From the NCBI GenBank assembly GCA_945865925.1, contig CAMBFG010000009.1, forward strand, positions 1 through 63,814: a DNA stretch of 63,814 nucleotides. Reading direction: 5' to 3'. The notes under the pieces were generated by a model, which saw only the letters and a program-made list of their open reading frames with translations, ran no database searches and was not told the origin of the DNA. Source of the DNA: Dehalococcoides mccartyi (GTDB lineage: Bacteria; Chloroflexota; Dehalococcoidia; UBA2979). Below are positions 22,276-32,134 of the stretch, piece by piece (the stretch's first letter is position 1; every line of letters starts with the position of its first letter). The translations under genes and the position numbers were made by a program.

Positions 22276-22879
22276 ACTCTGAGCCGAGGTCGGGCACGGG
22301 CCGGTCGAATGGGCGGTAGTCACCCCTCGGCCGGCCGAGGGCGACGAAGGCCTGCGGCTCCCACGTGGGGTCGAGGTCGAGTGCGCCGCGGACCTCGTCC
22401 GGTGCGTACAGCGGTGCGGAGATCCAGTAGGCGCCCAGCCCTCGGGCGCTTGCTGCGAGCAGCAGGTTCTGCAGCGCCGCGCCGAACGAGTGCTGGGCGA
22501 GCCCCCACTCGGCACGCCAGCGGCGCTCGTCGTCGTAGCGGTTGAGCCCGTCCGCGACGATGCAGCCGAGGAGCAGCGTGGGCGCTCCGGTGATCCGCCC
22601 CCGCGACCGCGCCAGCGCCCGCTCCACAGTCTTCGAAGGCTGAGTGTCACCCTCAAGGTCGCGCCGCCAAGCCGCGCCCATCGCGTCCGCCAATGCTTCG
22701 CGGCGCGCGGGGCCGATCTCGACGAAGCGCCACGGGCGCGTGTGGTGCGGCGCGGGTGCCGTCAGTGCGAGGCGGACGAGCGCCTCGACCTCCTCAGCGG
22801 TGAGTGACGGGCCATCGAGGCCACGCACGGAGCGCCGCGCGCGGATCGCGTCCTCAATCGGGCGGGCGTCTTCGATCAT
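22262..22879 (-). CDS. Nitroreductase-family protein, probable dehydro-F420 reductase (FbiB C-terminal type)
   Basis: A 205-residue flavin-binding nitroreductase-fold protein. FMN phosphate-binding RARRSVRG lies near the start, THHTRPWRF-like PHHTRPWRFVEIG follows, and GLAQHSFGAALQNLLLAA forms the dimer/FMN helix. It matches the C-terminal half of mycobacterial FbiB, which reduces dehydro-F420-0, and lies next to cofC and cofD, so the stand-alone gene most likely does that job. The ATG at 22879 is 10 bases downstream of the cofC stop. A cofE gamma-glutamyl ligase was not seen in the window. Confidence 0.82.
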   Translation of the reverse strand: MIEDARPIEDAIRARRSVRGLDGPSLTAEEVEALVRLALTAPAPHHTRPWRFVEIGPARREALADAMGAAWRRDLEGDTQPSKTVERALARSRGRITGAPTLLLGCIVADGLNRYDDERRWRAEWGLAQHSFGAALQNLLLAASARGLGAYWISAPLYAPDEVRGALDLDPTWEPQAFVALGRPRGDYRPFDRPVPDLGSEFTRR

Positions 22880-22889
22880 GGGTGAGACC

Positions 22890-23540
22890 TCATCGGTTGG
22901 GTCGAGGCAGGACGACCTGCAGGTGCTCAAGGATGGCTGCCGTTGCCTCGCCGACCTGCTCCCAGACCTCGGCGAGGTCCTCGATCGTGTCGACGTCGCG
23001 GTCCATCGAGGGGAGGCGTACCTCCTGGAGCGCGAGCCCAGCCGCCCGGGCCGCCTCGCGGTGACGGGCGGCGGAGTCCAACCCGAACGCGGGCACCATC
23101 GCCCCGGGTGGGCGGATGCCGAGGGCGCACGTGCCGCCATCGATCGATGGAGCGAGCACGACCGGCGAGCGGCGCAGCGCGTCCAGCAGGGTGCGTATGT
23201 CCTCGCTGCGCGCCTGCGGCAGGTCGCCGGGAAGGATGAGCGTGGCCTCGCGATTCGCGATGTGATCGAGGGCTAGCAGGACGGCTGGCTGATAGCCCGT
23301 GCCGGGGTCACGCAGCACCTCGGCCTGGTGGCCCTCTGCGACGGCGTCGTAGCCGCGTACGGGCGATACCACCACGATCTGGCCGGTGTGGACCTCTCGG
23401 ACCGCTGTCAGCAGGTCGTCGAGCATCGCCTGCACGAGGCTGTGCCGTTGGCCGGGGTCGAGGTGTGTGCCGAGACGCGTCTTCGCGCGTCCGGCGTCTT
23501 GCACCGCGATCACGATGGCGACATCGAGCGGCGGCGTCAC
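22890..23540 (-). CDS. cofC: Phosphoenolpyruvate/2-phospholactate guanylyltransferase CofC (FbiD)
   Basis: Nucleotidyltransferase that activates the C3 acid with GTP for F420-0 synthesis. The 216-residue protein contains GRAKTRLG (nucleotide-binding GxxKTRL motif, about residues 14-21), the GDLPQA acidic metal site and the DGGTCALGIRPP substrate loop, as in CofC/FbiD. The GTG at 23540 overlaps the cofD stop by four bases. Order in transcription is cofD-cofC-nitroreductase, a compact F420 cluster. Confidence 0.9.
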   Translation of the reverse strand: MTPPLDVAIVIAVQDAGRAKTRLGTHLDPGQRHSLVQAMLDDLLTAVREVHTGQIVVVSPVRGYDAVAEGHQAEVLRDPGTGYQPAVLLALDHIANREATLILPGDLPQARSEDIRTLLDALRRSPVVLAPSIDGGTCALGIRPPGAMVPAFGLDSAARHREAARAAGLALQEVRLPSMDRDVDTIEDLAEVWEQVGEATAAILEHLQVVLPRPNR

Positions 23541-24469
23541 GCGGTGAACCCGGCGGCGCGCAGCACGTTGCGCGCCACACGCTCGCGTCCGTCGTCGCCG
23601 CGCATCATCGTGTCCACCGCCACAGCGTCGAGGCCGAGCGCGCACACGTCGGGGACGAGCCGGATATCGATGGCGTCGAGGATGAATAGGTCGACGAGGC
23701 CGGCATACAGGCGTGCCACGCCGAATGCTGAGACCTCGTGTCCGAGCGCCCGCAGCATCGCGGCCGCGGGCCCCTTGATCGCTTCACCACCGACGATTGG
23801 GGAGATCGCGACCCGTCGTGCGCGTGACTCGTTGACCGCGGCCCAGACATCGGGGATCGCCAGCAGCGGGGAGATCGAGACGATCGGGTTGCTGGGCGCG
23901 ATGCACAAGAAATCGCAGTCCTGGATCGCCTCGACGACACCCGGAGCGGGCCGGGCCAGGGCCGCGCCGGGGAAGGTGACGCCAAGGATGGTGGGCTGGG
24001 CACGCTGCCGGACGAAGTAGTCCTGGAACGCCAGGTCACCTTCTGCCGTCCGCACGATGGTGGGGTGGGGATCGTTCGTCACCGGGATCACGCTGACGCG
24101 CACTCCGCGTGCGAACGCGAGCGCAGCGGTCGCCTCGGCGAGGGTGAAGCCCTCACGCAGTCGCTCTGTGCGGAACAGGTGCGTCGCGATATCGATGTCG
24201 CCGATGCCAAACCAGGACTCGCCGCCGAGTACCCGCAGCGCTTCGAGGGCGTGCCGGGTGTCGTCGCGCACGCCCCAACCATCGACCCCCTCGATGCCGG
24301 CGAGCGTGTAGAGCACAGAGTCGATATCCGGACAGACGGTGAGCCCGAGCCACTCGAGGTCGTCGCCCACATTGCAGATGGCGGTGATGTCCTCGGGTGG
24401 GACGACGTGCTGCAGCCCCGCGAGGAAGCGGGCCGCGCCGATCCCGCCCGCGAGGACGGTCACGCGCAA
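23537..24469 (-). CDS. cofD: 2-phospho-L-lactate (dehydro) transferase CofD (FbiA)
   Basis: Transfers the activated C3 acid to the deazaflavin Fo, making (dehydro-)F420-0. The 310 residues open with VTVLAGGIGAARFLAGL, followed by CNVGDDLEWLGL, PVTNDPHPTIV and CIAPSNPIVSISPLL, all CofD/FbiA landmarks for binding GDP and Fo. The annotated start is a TTG at 24469; a GTG two codons later (24463) is equally likely. Overlaps cofC by four bases. The Fo synthase genes (cofG/H or fbiC) are not in the window. Confidence 0.93.
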   Translation of the reverse strand: MRVTVLAGGIGAARFLAGLQHVVPPEDITAICNVGDDLEWLGLTVCPDIDSVLYTLAGIEGVDGWGVRDDTRHALEALRVLGGESWFGIGDIDIATHLFRTERLREGFTLAEATAALAFARGVRVSVIPVTNDPHPTIVRTAEGDLAFQDYFVRQRAQPTILGVTFPGAALARPAPGVVEAIQDCDFLCIAPSNPIVSISPLLAIPDVWAAVNESRARRVAISPIVGGEAIKGPAAAMLRALGHEVSAFGVARLYAGLVDLFILDAIDIRLVPDVCALGLDAVAVDTMMRGDDGRERVARNVLRAAGFTA

Positions 24470-24547
24470 CGGGGAGCCTCAATCGGTGGGTGGGTCATGG
24501 CCCGGAGGATACCGCGTGGGGCCGTGGAGATGCGTCGTGGGTGCCGT

Positions 24548-25429
24548 TCAGGACGTACGCGCCTCCGCCTCGCGGACGCGCTCGAATGCGGCGACAGCGA
24601 CCTGGATGTGCTCGTCGTCGGGAGGACGCGTCGTGAGGTACTGGAGCGCGATGTTGCCGGCGAAGAGCCAGCGGATCACCGGCCAACGCTGGTGCGCTCC
24701 GGCGAAGCGGATCACCTCGTATGACACGGCAGCGACCAGTGGCACGAGTACGAGGCGCGAGGCGAAGCGCCACCACAGCGGCTCCCGTCCCGCGAACGCG
24801 AACACCACGATCGAGACCAGCGCGACCGTCAAGAGGAACGACGTCCCACAGCGTGGATGCTCCTTCGGGTAGCGTCGGATCGCGGGGACGGTGAGTTCGC
24901 GACCGTCCTCGAACGCCGCGATCGTCATGTGCTCGGCGCCGTGGTACTGGAAGACGCGCCGGACGCCCTCGGTCCGTCCGATGCCCCAGACGTAGCCGAG
25001 GAGCAGCCCCATGCGGATGCCACCCTCGAGGGCGATCACCGCCCACGCTGGCCAACGACCGTCCAGCGGGCTGGTCACGACGACTGGTCCGACGAAGAAC
25101 GCGCCGATCGCGAACCCCATCGTCCCCAGCACGAACAGCCACTCGATGACGCTCATGCGCTTCGGCTGGCCGTCCTCTTCGGTCTGGCCAGCGGCGATCG
25201 CGGCTGACCACGTGAGGGCGCCCGTGCCGAGGGCGACCGTCTCCGCGAGGATCGTGATGCCTCGGATCAAGGGGACGCGGCGGGCGGCGTTCGTATAGAC
25301 GCCGCCGAGACGTTCGTCACGACTCACGATGGCGCCAGATGGGGAGCGGACGGCCACGGCCATCACCTGCGCGCCGCGCATCATGACGCCCTCGATCACC
25401 GCCTGGCCGCCGTAGGAGGTTGAAGGCAT
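24548..25429 (-). CDS. DUF1385 membrane protein (YqhQ-like)
   Basis: A 293-residue integral membrane protein. The N-terminus YGGQAVIEGVMMRG and the central YHGAEHMTIAAFE with HPRCGTSFLL are the hallmark of DUF1385; the His, Glu and Cys residues suggest a metal site facing the membrane. Four to five membrane helices are predicted. The molecular function is unknown, though it is described in some annotations as a predicted metal-dependent enzyme. It lies next to rpmE, a frequent neighbourhood in monoderm genomes. Confidence 0.9.
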   Translation of the reverse strand: MPSTSYGGQAVIEGVMMRGAQVMAVAVRSPSGAIVSRDERLGGVYTNAARRVPLIRGITILAETVALGTGALTWSAAIAAGQTEEDGQPKRMSVIEWLFVLGTMGFAIGAFFVGPVVVTSPLDGRWPAWAVIALEGGIRMGLLLGYVWGIGRTEGVRRVFQYHGAEHMTIAAFEDGRELTVPAIRRYPKEHPRCGTSFLLTVALVSIVVFAFAGREPLWWRFASRLVLVPLVAAVSYEVIRFAGAHQRWPVIRWLFAGNIALQYLTTRPPDDEHIQVAVAAFERVREAEARTS

Positions 25430-25495
25430 GGCGTCAGCCTACGGGAGCGCCCAAGGAAGTGCGAAGCAGGCGGTGACACGGTGGGAGCAAACAAA

Positions 25496-25517
25496 GAGGG
25501 CGGCTTGCGCCGCCCTC
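25496..25517 (-). terminator. rpmE operon terminator
   Basis: The 9-bp stem GAGGGCGGC/GCCGCCCTC has a 4-base loop. Read on the minus strand it is followed by TTTGTTTG, a good T-tract. It ends the rplU-rpmA-rpmE transcript. Confidence 0.85.
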
Positions 25518-25538
25518 GAAGTCTCGGAGTGAGTTCGT

Positions 25539-25736
25539 CTACCGGGTGTAGCGGCGACGGAAGCGCTCGACGCGGCCTGCCGTGTCGACGATGCGCTGCT
25601 CGCCCGTGAAGTACGGGTGGCAGTTGGAGCAGACGTCCAGGCTGATGGCGCCCTTGGTGGAGCGCGTCTGCCAGGTGTTGCCGCACGAGCAGGTCACGGT
25701 GACCTCTTCGTACTTGGGGTGGAGGGTGGCTTTCAT
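25539..25736 (-). CDS. rpmE: Ribosomal protein L31 (zinc form)
   Basis: A 65-residue large-subunit protein. It starts [22 protein letters not shown] and has the zinc-binding cysteines CSC and [10 protein letters not shown] of the C+ form of L31. It closes with [10 protein letters not shown]. Third gene of rplU-rpmA-rpmE; 10 bases separate it from rpmA. Confidence 0.97.
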   Translation of the reverse strand: MKATLHPKYEEVTVTCSCGNTWQTRSTKGAISLDVCSNCHPYFTGEQRIVDTAGRVERFRRRYTR

Positions 25737-25746
25737 CGGATGTCCC

Positions 25747-26010
25747 TTACGCCTCGACCGGACGGATCGAGACCTGCTTGCGGCGGCCCTTGGCGTATGG
25801 CGAGAAGGCGACGGTGCCGGCCATACGCGCCCACAGGGTGTGGTCGCGGCCGGTGCCGACGTTCAGCCCCGCGTGTACGCGCGTGCCGCGCTGGCGGATG
25901 ATGATCGAACCAGCGGTTACGAGTTCGCCGTCCGAGGCCTTCACGCCAAGGCGCTTCGACTTCGAGTCGCGGCCGTTGCGGCTGGAACCGCCTGACTTCT
26001 TGTGGGCCAT
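25747..26010 (-). CDS. rpmA: Ribosomal protein L27
   Basis: An 87-residue protein near the peptidyl-transferase centre. [20 protein letters not shown] at the N-terminus and [20 protein letters not shown] are diagnostic. There is no N-terminal extension of the Firmicutes type that needs Prp cleavage: the protein begins directly [10 protein letters not shown]. It lies 20 bases downstream of rplU. Confidence 0.97.
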   Translation of the reverse strand: MAHKKSGGSSRNGRDSKSKRLGVKASDGELVTAGSIIIRQRGTRVHAGLNVGTGRDHTLWARMAGTVAFSPYAKGRRKQVSIRPVEA

Positions 26011-26030
26011 GGCCTTGCTTCCTGTCCGTC

Positions 26031-26345
26031 TTAGCCGGCGGTGATGCCAGTGATGACCAGGCGGGTGCGCGGCTGGCGGTGGCCCACCATGCGCTCGCGT
26101 CGGGTCTTGTTCTTGAAGTGGTAGTGCGTGACCTTCGGCCCGCGGTCCTGCACCTCGACGGTCGCGGTGACCGAGGCGCCGGCGACCGTGGGGGCGCCGA
26201 CCTTCGTGCCGCTGGTGTCACCCACAAGGAGCACCTGGTCCAGCGTGATCGTGGAGCCCTCTTCGGCCTCCAGCCGCTCGATGGCGATGCGGTCGCCCTC
26301 GCGGACGCGGTACTGCTTCCCGCCGGTGCGGATGATGGCGTACAT
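26031..26345 (-). CDS. rplU: Ribosomal protein L21
   Basis: A 104-residue large-subunit protein. It starts [19 protein letters not shown] and ends near the family's [19 protein letters not shown] element. First gene of the rplU-rpmA-rpmE operon. A convincing promoter lies 46-75 bases upstream, and the leader between them contains a TGACCGT/ACGGTCA hairpin that could take part in leader-based control. Confidence 0.97.
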   Translation of the reverse strand: MYAIIRTGGKQYRVREGDRIAIERLEAEEGSTITLDQVLLVGDTSGTKVGAPTVAGASVTATVEVQDRGPKVTHYHFKNKTRRERMVGHRQPRTRLVITGITAG

Positions 26346-26390
26346 AACGTGACTCCCGAATCAGGGGTGACCGTTCTGGTCAGACGGTCA

Positions 26391-26420
26391 AGTGTAGGCA
26401 GCCCCGCGTGCCTCGGTCAA
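26391..26420 (-). promoter_or_regulatory. Promoter of rplU-rpmA-rpmE
   Basis: Read on the minus strand: TTGACC (26420-26415), 18 bases, TACACT (26396-26391). Transcription would begin about 40 bases before the rplU ATG. The leader holds a 7-bp hairpin, TGACCGT/ACGGTCA. Confidence 0.75.
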
Positions 26421-26511
26421 CGTGTCTGGAATCCGCCGGGGCCGATTAGCGGACCAGACGAGCGCATCCGCCACGCTTGGATAAACTAGCCGGGCTAGAG
26501 GAGCGCCTCGC

Positions 26512-27237
26512 CTGAATCTCATCGACATCCTCCGTGCCCCATACGACGGCTACAACTGGCTGGCGGACGTCCTGTTCCGCTTCCTGAACGCGCTGTTCGA
26601 CCAGTTCGGGTCGCCGATCGTCTTTTTCGCCGCCCTCGTGGAGACCACGGTGGGGCTTGGCGTCGTGTTCCCCGGCGTCGTCCTGATGTTCCTGGGCGGC
26701 GCCAACGCGGACGACTCGGTCTCGAAGTTCGTGCTGATCTACTTCATGGCGGTGGCCGGTACGGCCCTCGGCGACACCATCTCGTACGGCCTCGGCCGCT
26801 GGGGCGGCACGTGGATGCTCAGTACGCGCCTCGGCCCGTCGCTCCGCATGGGCGCCGAGGTGATGCGAGGCCGCGCACGCTGGCTGATCCCGTTCTACCA
26901 CCTGCACTCGATGACCCGGGCCGTCGGGCCGTTTGGCGCAGGGGCGCTCCACATCCCGATCCGCATCTGGCTGCCACTCGACTACCTCGGCGCGTTCATC
27001 GCCAACGGGATCTGGGTAGGTTCAGGGTTCATCCTGGGACGCGCCGTGCTGACGGACGAGGGCACGCTGGATGAAAGCCCCGTGGTACGTCTTGGCCTGA
27101 TCGTTGTGGGCCTCGGCTGGTTCCTCGTGATGCGACAGGTGTTCTCCGGCCGTGTGCGCCAGATCCGCGAGCGGGATGAGGCTGCCGAGGCGCGGGCGGC
27201 ACAGGAAGCATCGACAGACGGTCAGGCGCGCGGGTAG
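26512..27237 (+). CDS. DedA-family membrane protein
   Basis: SNARE-associated/DedA (VTT-fold) protein, a family implicated in undecaprenyl-phosphate or phospholipid flipping. Landmarks are VETTVGLGVVFPGVVLMFLGG, the SYGLGRWGG motif and the second re-entrant region MTRAVGPFGAGALHIP. Four to five membrane helices and a charged C-terminal tail are predicted. Start choice: the coding frame clearly extends upstream of the GTG at 26638, covering an N-terminal helix (LADVLFRFLNALFDQFGSP). The only upstream candidate with a spaced site (GAGGAG, 8-9 bases) is a rare CTG at 26512. The frame opens at 26485, so the start is uncertain. Confidence 0.8.
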   Translation: MNLIDILRAPYDGYNWLADVLFRFLNALFDQFGSPIVFFAALVETTVGLGVVFPGVVLMFLGGANADDSVSKFVLIYFMAVAGTALGDTISYGLGRWGGTWMLSTRLGPSLRMGAEVMRGRARWLIPFYHLHSMTRAVGPFGAGALHIPIRIWLPLDYLGAFIANGIWVGSGFILGRAVLTDEGTLDESPVVRLGLIVVGLGWFLVMRQVFSGRVRQIRERDEAAEARAAQEASTDGQARG

Positions 27238-27665
27238 AGCACCATCTGCGTGCAGCGGAACTGCGCGATCGCCTTGCCGGTTGCCTCGTCCGTGACCTCG
27301 GCATCCCAGACCTGCGTCGACCGGCCGCCATGGACGAGGCGTGCGACAGCGCGGATCGCGCCCTCCCGCACCGTTCCGAGGAAGTTCGACTTCAACTCGA
27401 TGGTTGTGAAGCCGTTCGCCCCTTCGGGCACCATCATCCGGCAGCCGAAGCCGCACAGCGTGTCGGCGAGCGTCACCACCGTGCCCGCGTGCAAGAAGCC
27501 GTTCGGTGCGAGCAGGTCCGAGCGCACGGCGAGCCGGGCGGCGAGCATCCCCCACGTGACCTCTGTGACTTCCATCCCGATGAGGCCCGGGAACGTGCCG
27601 GCGGTGGAGGAGGTCATGCGCTCCGGCGTCGGGATGCTGCGTCCGGGCGGTGGCTCGTCGGGCAT
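27222..27665 (-). CDS. PaaI-type hotdog-fold thioesterase
   Basis: A 147-residue hotdog protein. The segment FLHAGTVVTLADTLCGFGC contains the HGG-like catalytic motif found as HAG, with the Asp (ADT) of the PaaI family. The strand FTTIELKSNFLGTVREGAIRAVARLVHGGR is the central beta meander. Likely hydrolyses acyl-CoA thioesters; the substrate is unknown. It converges on the DedA gene, with stops overlapping by 16 bases. Confidence 0.87.
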   Translation of the reverse strand: MPDEPPPGRSIPTPERMTSSTAGTFPGLIGMEVTEVTWGMLAARLAVRSDLLAPNGFLHAGTVVTLADTLCGFGCRMMVPEGANGFTTIELKSNFLGTVREGAIRAVARLVHGGRSTQVWDAEVTDEATGKAIAQFRCTQMVLYPRA

Positions 27666-27711
27666 ATGCGGCTCCCTCGGTGGTGCTTCGCGAGCAGTCT
27701 AGGCGGGACAA

Positions 27712-27740
27712 GCAGAAGGCCGGCATCGCCGGCCTTCTGC
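27712..27740 (-). terminator. ftsH terminator
   Basis: A perfect 13-bp stem, GCAGAAGGCCGGC/GCCGGCCTTCTGC, with a 3-base loop, lies 20 bases beyond the ftsH stop. Read on the minus strand the following bases are TTGTCCC, only a weak T-run. Confidence 0.75.
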
Positions 27741-27759
27741 GTTCGTGCGCTTGCGTGGG

Positions 27760-29730
<1,971 letters not shown>

Positions 29731-29852
29731 AGTGACTCGCTTCCGCGCGGACGCTGCCGTGCGTCCGCCGCGTTGGTGGTTGAATCAGTGTAACACCGTG
29801 GTCGGGTCCGGCTGGACTCCGGAGAACCCCGTGATCGGAGGCGTGGCAGCGG

Positions 29853-30053
29853 CTAGGCCTCGTCGTCATCCTGGTCGACGTAGAGCTTGCCGTCCCACGC
29901 CCAATCCTCCACAGAATGCTCCGAGAAGACTACGTGGGTGTTCTTCGGATCGGTGTGCGCGACGTTGCACACCGCGTCCGTGATGAGGCGGACGAGTTCG
30001 CGCTTCTGAGCAAGCGTGCGACCGGGCAACATCTCGATGCGAATAATCGGCAC
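29853..30053 (-). CDS. 4-oxalocrotonate tautomerase-family protein
   Basis: A 66-residue tautomerase. I placed the start at GTG 30053 so that the mature protein begins Pro-Ile-Ile-Arg-Ile: the amino-terminal proline is the catalytic base of this family. AAGGAG lies 7 bases upstream and supports this start over the ATG at 30116. GRTLAQKRELVRLITDAV is the conserved helix, and HVVFSEHSVEDWAWDGK is the C-terminal strand. The acidic tail DQDDDEA is unusual. The substrate is unknown. Confidence 0.88.
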   Translation of the reverse strand: MPIIRIEMLPGRTLAQKRELVRLITDAVCNVAHTDPKNTHVVFSEHSVEDWAWDGKLYVDQDDDEA

Positions 30054-30163
30054 GGCAGTCTCCTTCAGGCGTTCGAGGCCCGCCGATAATACGGGCGGAG
30101 TCGCTGGGAGGCTCACCGGAACTGTTTACGCATCATAGCGGTATCCGGGTGTAGGCTGCCCGA

Positions 30164-30877
30164 ATGGTCACGACCGTCGACCGCCGCACACTGACACCCT
30201 CGCGCCGCGCTGGCCCTCGTCCCGGATGGGCCGTGGAGCGCTCGCTGTGGCGCGCCGGCCTCGACCGGGTGGCGGGAGTCGACGAGGTCGGGCGAGGGCC
30301 GCTGGCGGGCCCTGTGGTGGCAGCAGCGGTGCTGTTGCCTCGGACGGCATCTGGCGCGCCATGCCGGGCGTCCTGGATTCGGGCGCTCGGGGACTCCAAG
30401 GTGCTGACGGCGCGACAGCGGGAGCGGCTGGCGGCCGTGATTCGGGACGAGTGCGAGTGGAATCTGGCGGCCGTCTCCCCGCAGGTCGTCGATCAGGTGA
30501 ATATCCGCCAGGCGACCCGCATGGCGATGCGTCTGGCGGTGGCGGGCTTGCCCGCGCGGCCTGACGGGTTGATCATTGACGGGAACGATGTCCCAGGCAG
30601 CGGGCTGCCGGAGCGGTCGGTCATAGACGCCGACGCTCTGTGTGTCTCAGTCGCCGCGGCGAGCATTGTGGCCAAAGTGGCACGAGACGCCATGATGGAA
30701 GAACTGGACGAGGTGTTCCCGGGGTACGGGCTCGCTGAACATAAGGGGTACGCCACCGACGTACACCGCGAGGCGATCGCCCGACTGGGACCGACCACGA
30801 TCCACAGACTGTCGTTTGCACCCGTCCGGGAGGCCTTCTTCCGGGTCTCTGGGCGCACTGGAAGGACACTTGAGTGA
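30164..30877 (+). CDS. rnhB: Ribonuclease HII
   Basis: Removes RNA and single ribonucleotides from DNA. The 237 residues contain the active-site motif GVDEVGRGPLAGPVVAAAV (about 38-56), GDSKVLTARQRERL, LIIDGNDVPG, and DALCVSVAAASIVAKVARD with the later acidic residues. The ATG at 30164 gives a short basic leader before the core. The stop overlaps the start of the YraN gene by four bases, a very common rnhB-yraN pairing. Confidence 0.95.
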   Translation: MVTTVDRRTLTPSRRAGPRPGWAVERSLWRAGLDRVAGVDEVGRGPLAGPVVAAAVLLPRTASGAPCRASWIRALGDSKVLTARQRERLAAVIRDECEWNLAAVSPQVVDQVNIRQATRMAMRLAVAGLPARPDGLIIDGNDVPGSGLPERSVIDADALCVSVAAASIVAKVARDAMMEELDEVFPGYGLAEHKGYATDVHREAIARLGPTTIHRLSFAPVREAFFRVSGRTGRTLE

Positions 30878-31242
30878 CCGAACGTTCGCAGTTGCTCGGC
30901 GCAGCCGGCGAGCGGATCGCGTCCCGCTACCTGGAGCAGCATGGCTACGAGGTAGTGGACAAGAATGTCCGGCGCACCGAAGGCGAGATTGACCTCGTCG
31001 CGCTCAAGGGGGACACGCTCGTCTTCGTCGAGGTCAAACTCCGGACCTCGCGCAAGATGGGTGCCGCGGTGCAGCAGATTTCCACGCTCAAGGGCGCTAA
31101 GTTGCGCACCCTGGCCGAGGCCTATGCAGCAGACCACCCGGAATACCCGGCGAACTGCCGCATCGACCTCGTCGCCATCGAACTGACCGTAGGCGGCGAC
31201 GTCGGCCAGTTGAACCACATCGAGAACGCCATCGAGGGCTAG
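30874..31242 (+). CDS. yraN: YraN family (UPF0102) nuclease-fold protein
   Basis: A 122-residue protein. It has the motif order of the restriction-endonuclease-like UPF0102 family: GERIASRYLEQHGYEVVDKN, TEGEIDLVAL (E...D) and TLVFVEVKLR (ExK), the putative PD-(D/E)xK site. Function is not established; it is usually linked with rnhB or Holliday junction processing by context. It begins with GTG at 30874, coupled to rnhB. Confidence 0.93.
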   Translation: MTERSQLLGAAGERIASRYLEQHGYEVVDKNVRRTEGEIDLVALKGDTLVFVEVKLRTSRKMGAAVQQISTLKGAKLRTLAEAYAADHPEYPANCRIDLVAIELTVGGDVGQLNHIENAIEG

Positions 31243-31263
31243 CCGCGCGTCCGAGGGCTCCCC

Positions 31264-31665
31264 ATGCCGATCTACCAATACGACTGTGGCGACTGCGAGC
31301 GGGCGGTGGAGATCTTCTTCCGCTCCGCCGCAAAGGCAGCCGACCCTCGCTGCCCCGAATGCGGTAGCGCGCGTCTCCAGCGGCGGATCTCGAAGGTCGC
31401 GCGCGTGCGCAGCACCGGCCAACGCCTGGACGACATCAACATCGCCGAGGAACTCGGCCACCTCGAGTCGAAGGACGAGCGAGGGTTCTCCCGCTGGGCG
31501 AAGCAGATGGGGGACAAGTTCGATGGCGAACTCGGCTCCAATTTCCGCGAACTGGCCCAGAAAGCGGACTCTGGCCTGAACCCGGTCGAGCGCTCCGACG
31601 TGAAGTTCACGCTGGAGAACAGCATCCGTCGCGCCAAGGAGAAGCAGTCCGACTCCACGGACTAG
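31264..31665 (+). CDS. FmdB-family zinc ribbon protein, long form
   Basis: A 133-residue protein. Residues 1-42 are an FmdB zinc ribbon (MPIYQYDCGDCERAVEIFF, then CPECGSARLQRRISKV). The remaining 90 residues form a charged, probably helical tail (ERGFSRWAKQMGDKFDGELG) not seen in short FmdB proteins. FmdB proteins are presumed regulatory or scaffolding; no activity can be assigned. It is followed 13 bases later by a second FmdB gene, so the two may act as a pair. Confidence 0.85.
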   Translation: MPIYQYDCGDCERAVEIFFRSAAKAADPRCPECGSARLQRRISKVARVRSTGQRLDDINIAEELGHLESKDERGFSRWAKQMGDKFDGELGSNFRELAQKADSGLNPVERSDVKFTLENSIRRAKEKQSDSTD

Positions 31666-31678
31666 CCGAGGCCATTCG

Positions 31679-32014
31679 ATGCCGATCTACGAATATCGCT
31701 GCGAGGACTGCGCCAAACTCAGCAGCATCCTCGTGCGCTCGCCCAAGACCGCACCGGCTCCGATCTGCCAGCACTGCAGCGGCACTCGCCTCAAGAAGGT
31801 GATGTCCAAGGTCGGGCGGCTGAAGACGCAGGGCGACGTGGTGCAGGAGTACGGGACACCTCGACCGGGTGAGTCGTACTCCGACCCGCGCCAGATCGGC
31901 ACCTGGGTGGAGCGTCGCTTCGAGTCGTACGGGATGCCCGTCCCGGACGAGACGCGCAAGATGATCGACGCTGCCCGCGAGGGCGAACTCCCAGGCCCGG
32001 CCGGCGACCTCTAG
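31679..32014 (+). CDS. FmdB-family zinc ribbon protein, short form
   Basis: A 111-residue paralogue of the preceding gene. The zinc ribbon MPIYEYRCEDC...CQHCSGTRLKKVMSKVGRLK (residues 1-50) is nearly the same length and layout. The C-terminus differs, being Pro/Gly-rich (TPRPGESYSDPRQIGTWVERRF). The tandem suggests local duplication followed by divergence of the tails. Function is unknown. Confidence 0.85.
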   Translation: MPIYEYRCEDCAKLSSILVRSPKTAPAPICQHCSGTRLKKVMSKVGRLKTQGDVVQEYGTPRPGESYSDPRQIGTWVERRFESYGMPVPDETRKMIDAAREGELPGPAGDL

Positions 32015-32134
32015 GCGCTCGCGGCCCTGCAAGCGTTCATGTGGCACGACCTTTGGCCGCTGCACCTCATGAGTCTGACCGCATTGCCGAAGATGGGTAT
32101 GTAGGAGCGTGCCACGGACGGCGCGAATACGGCC

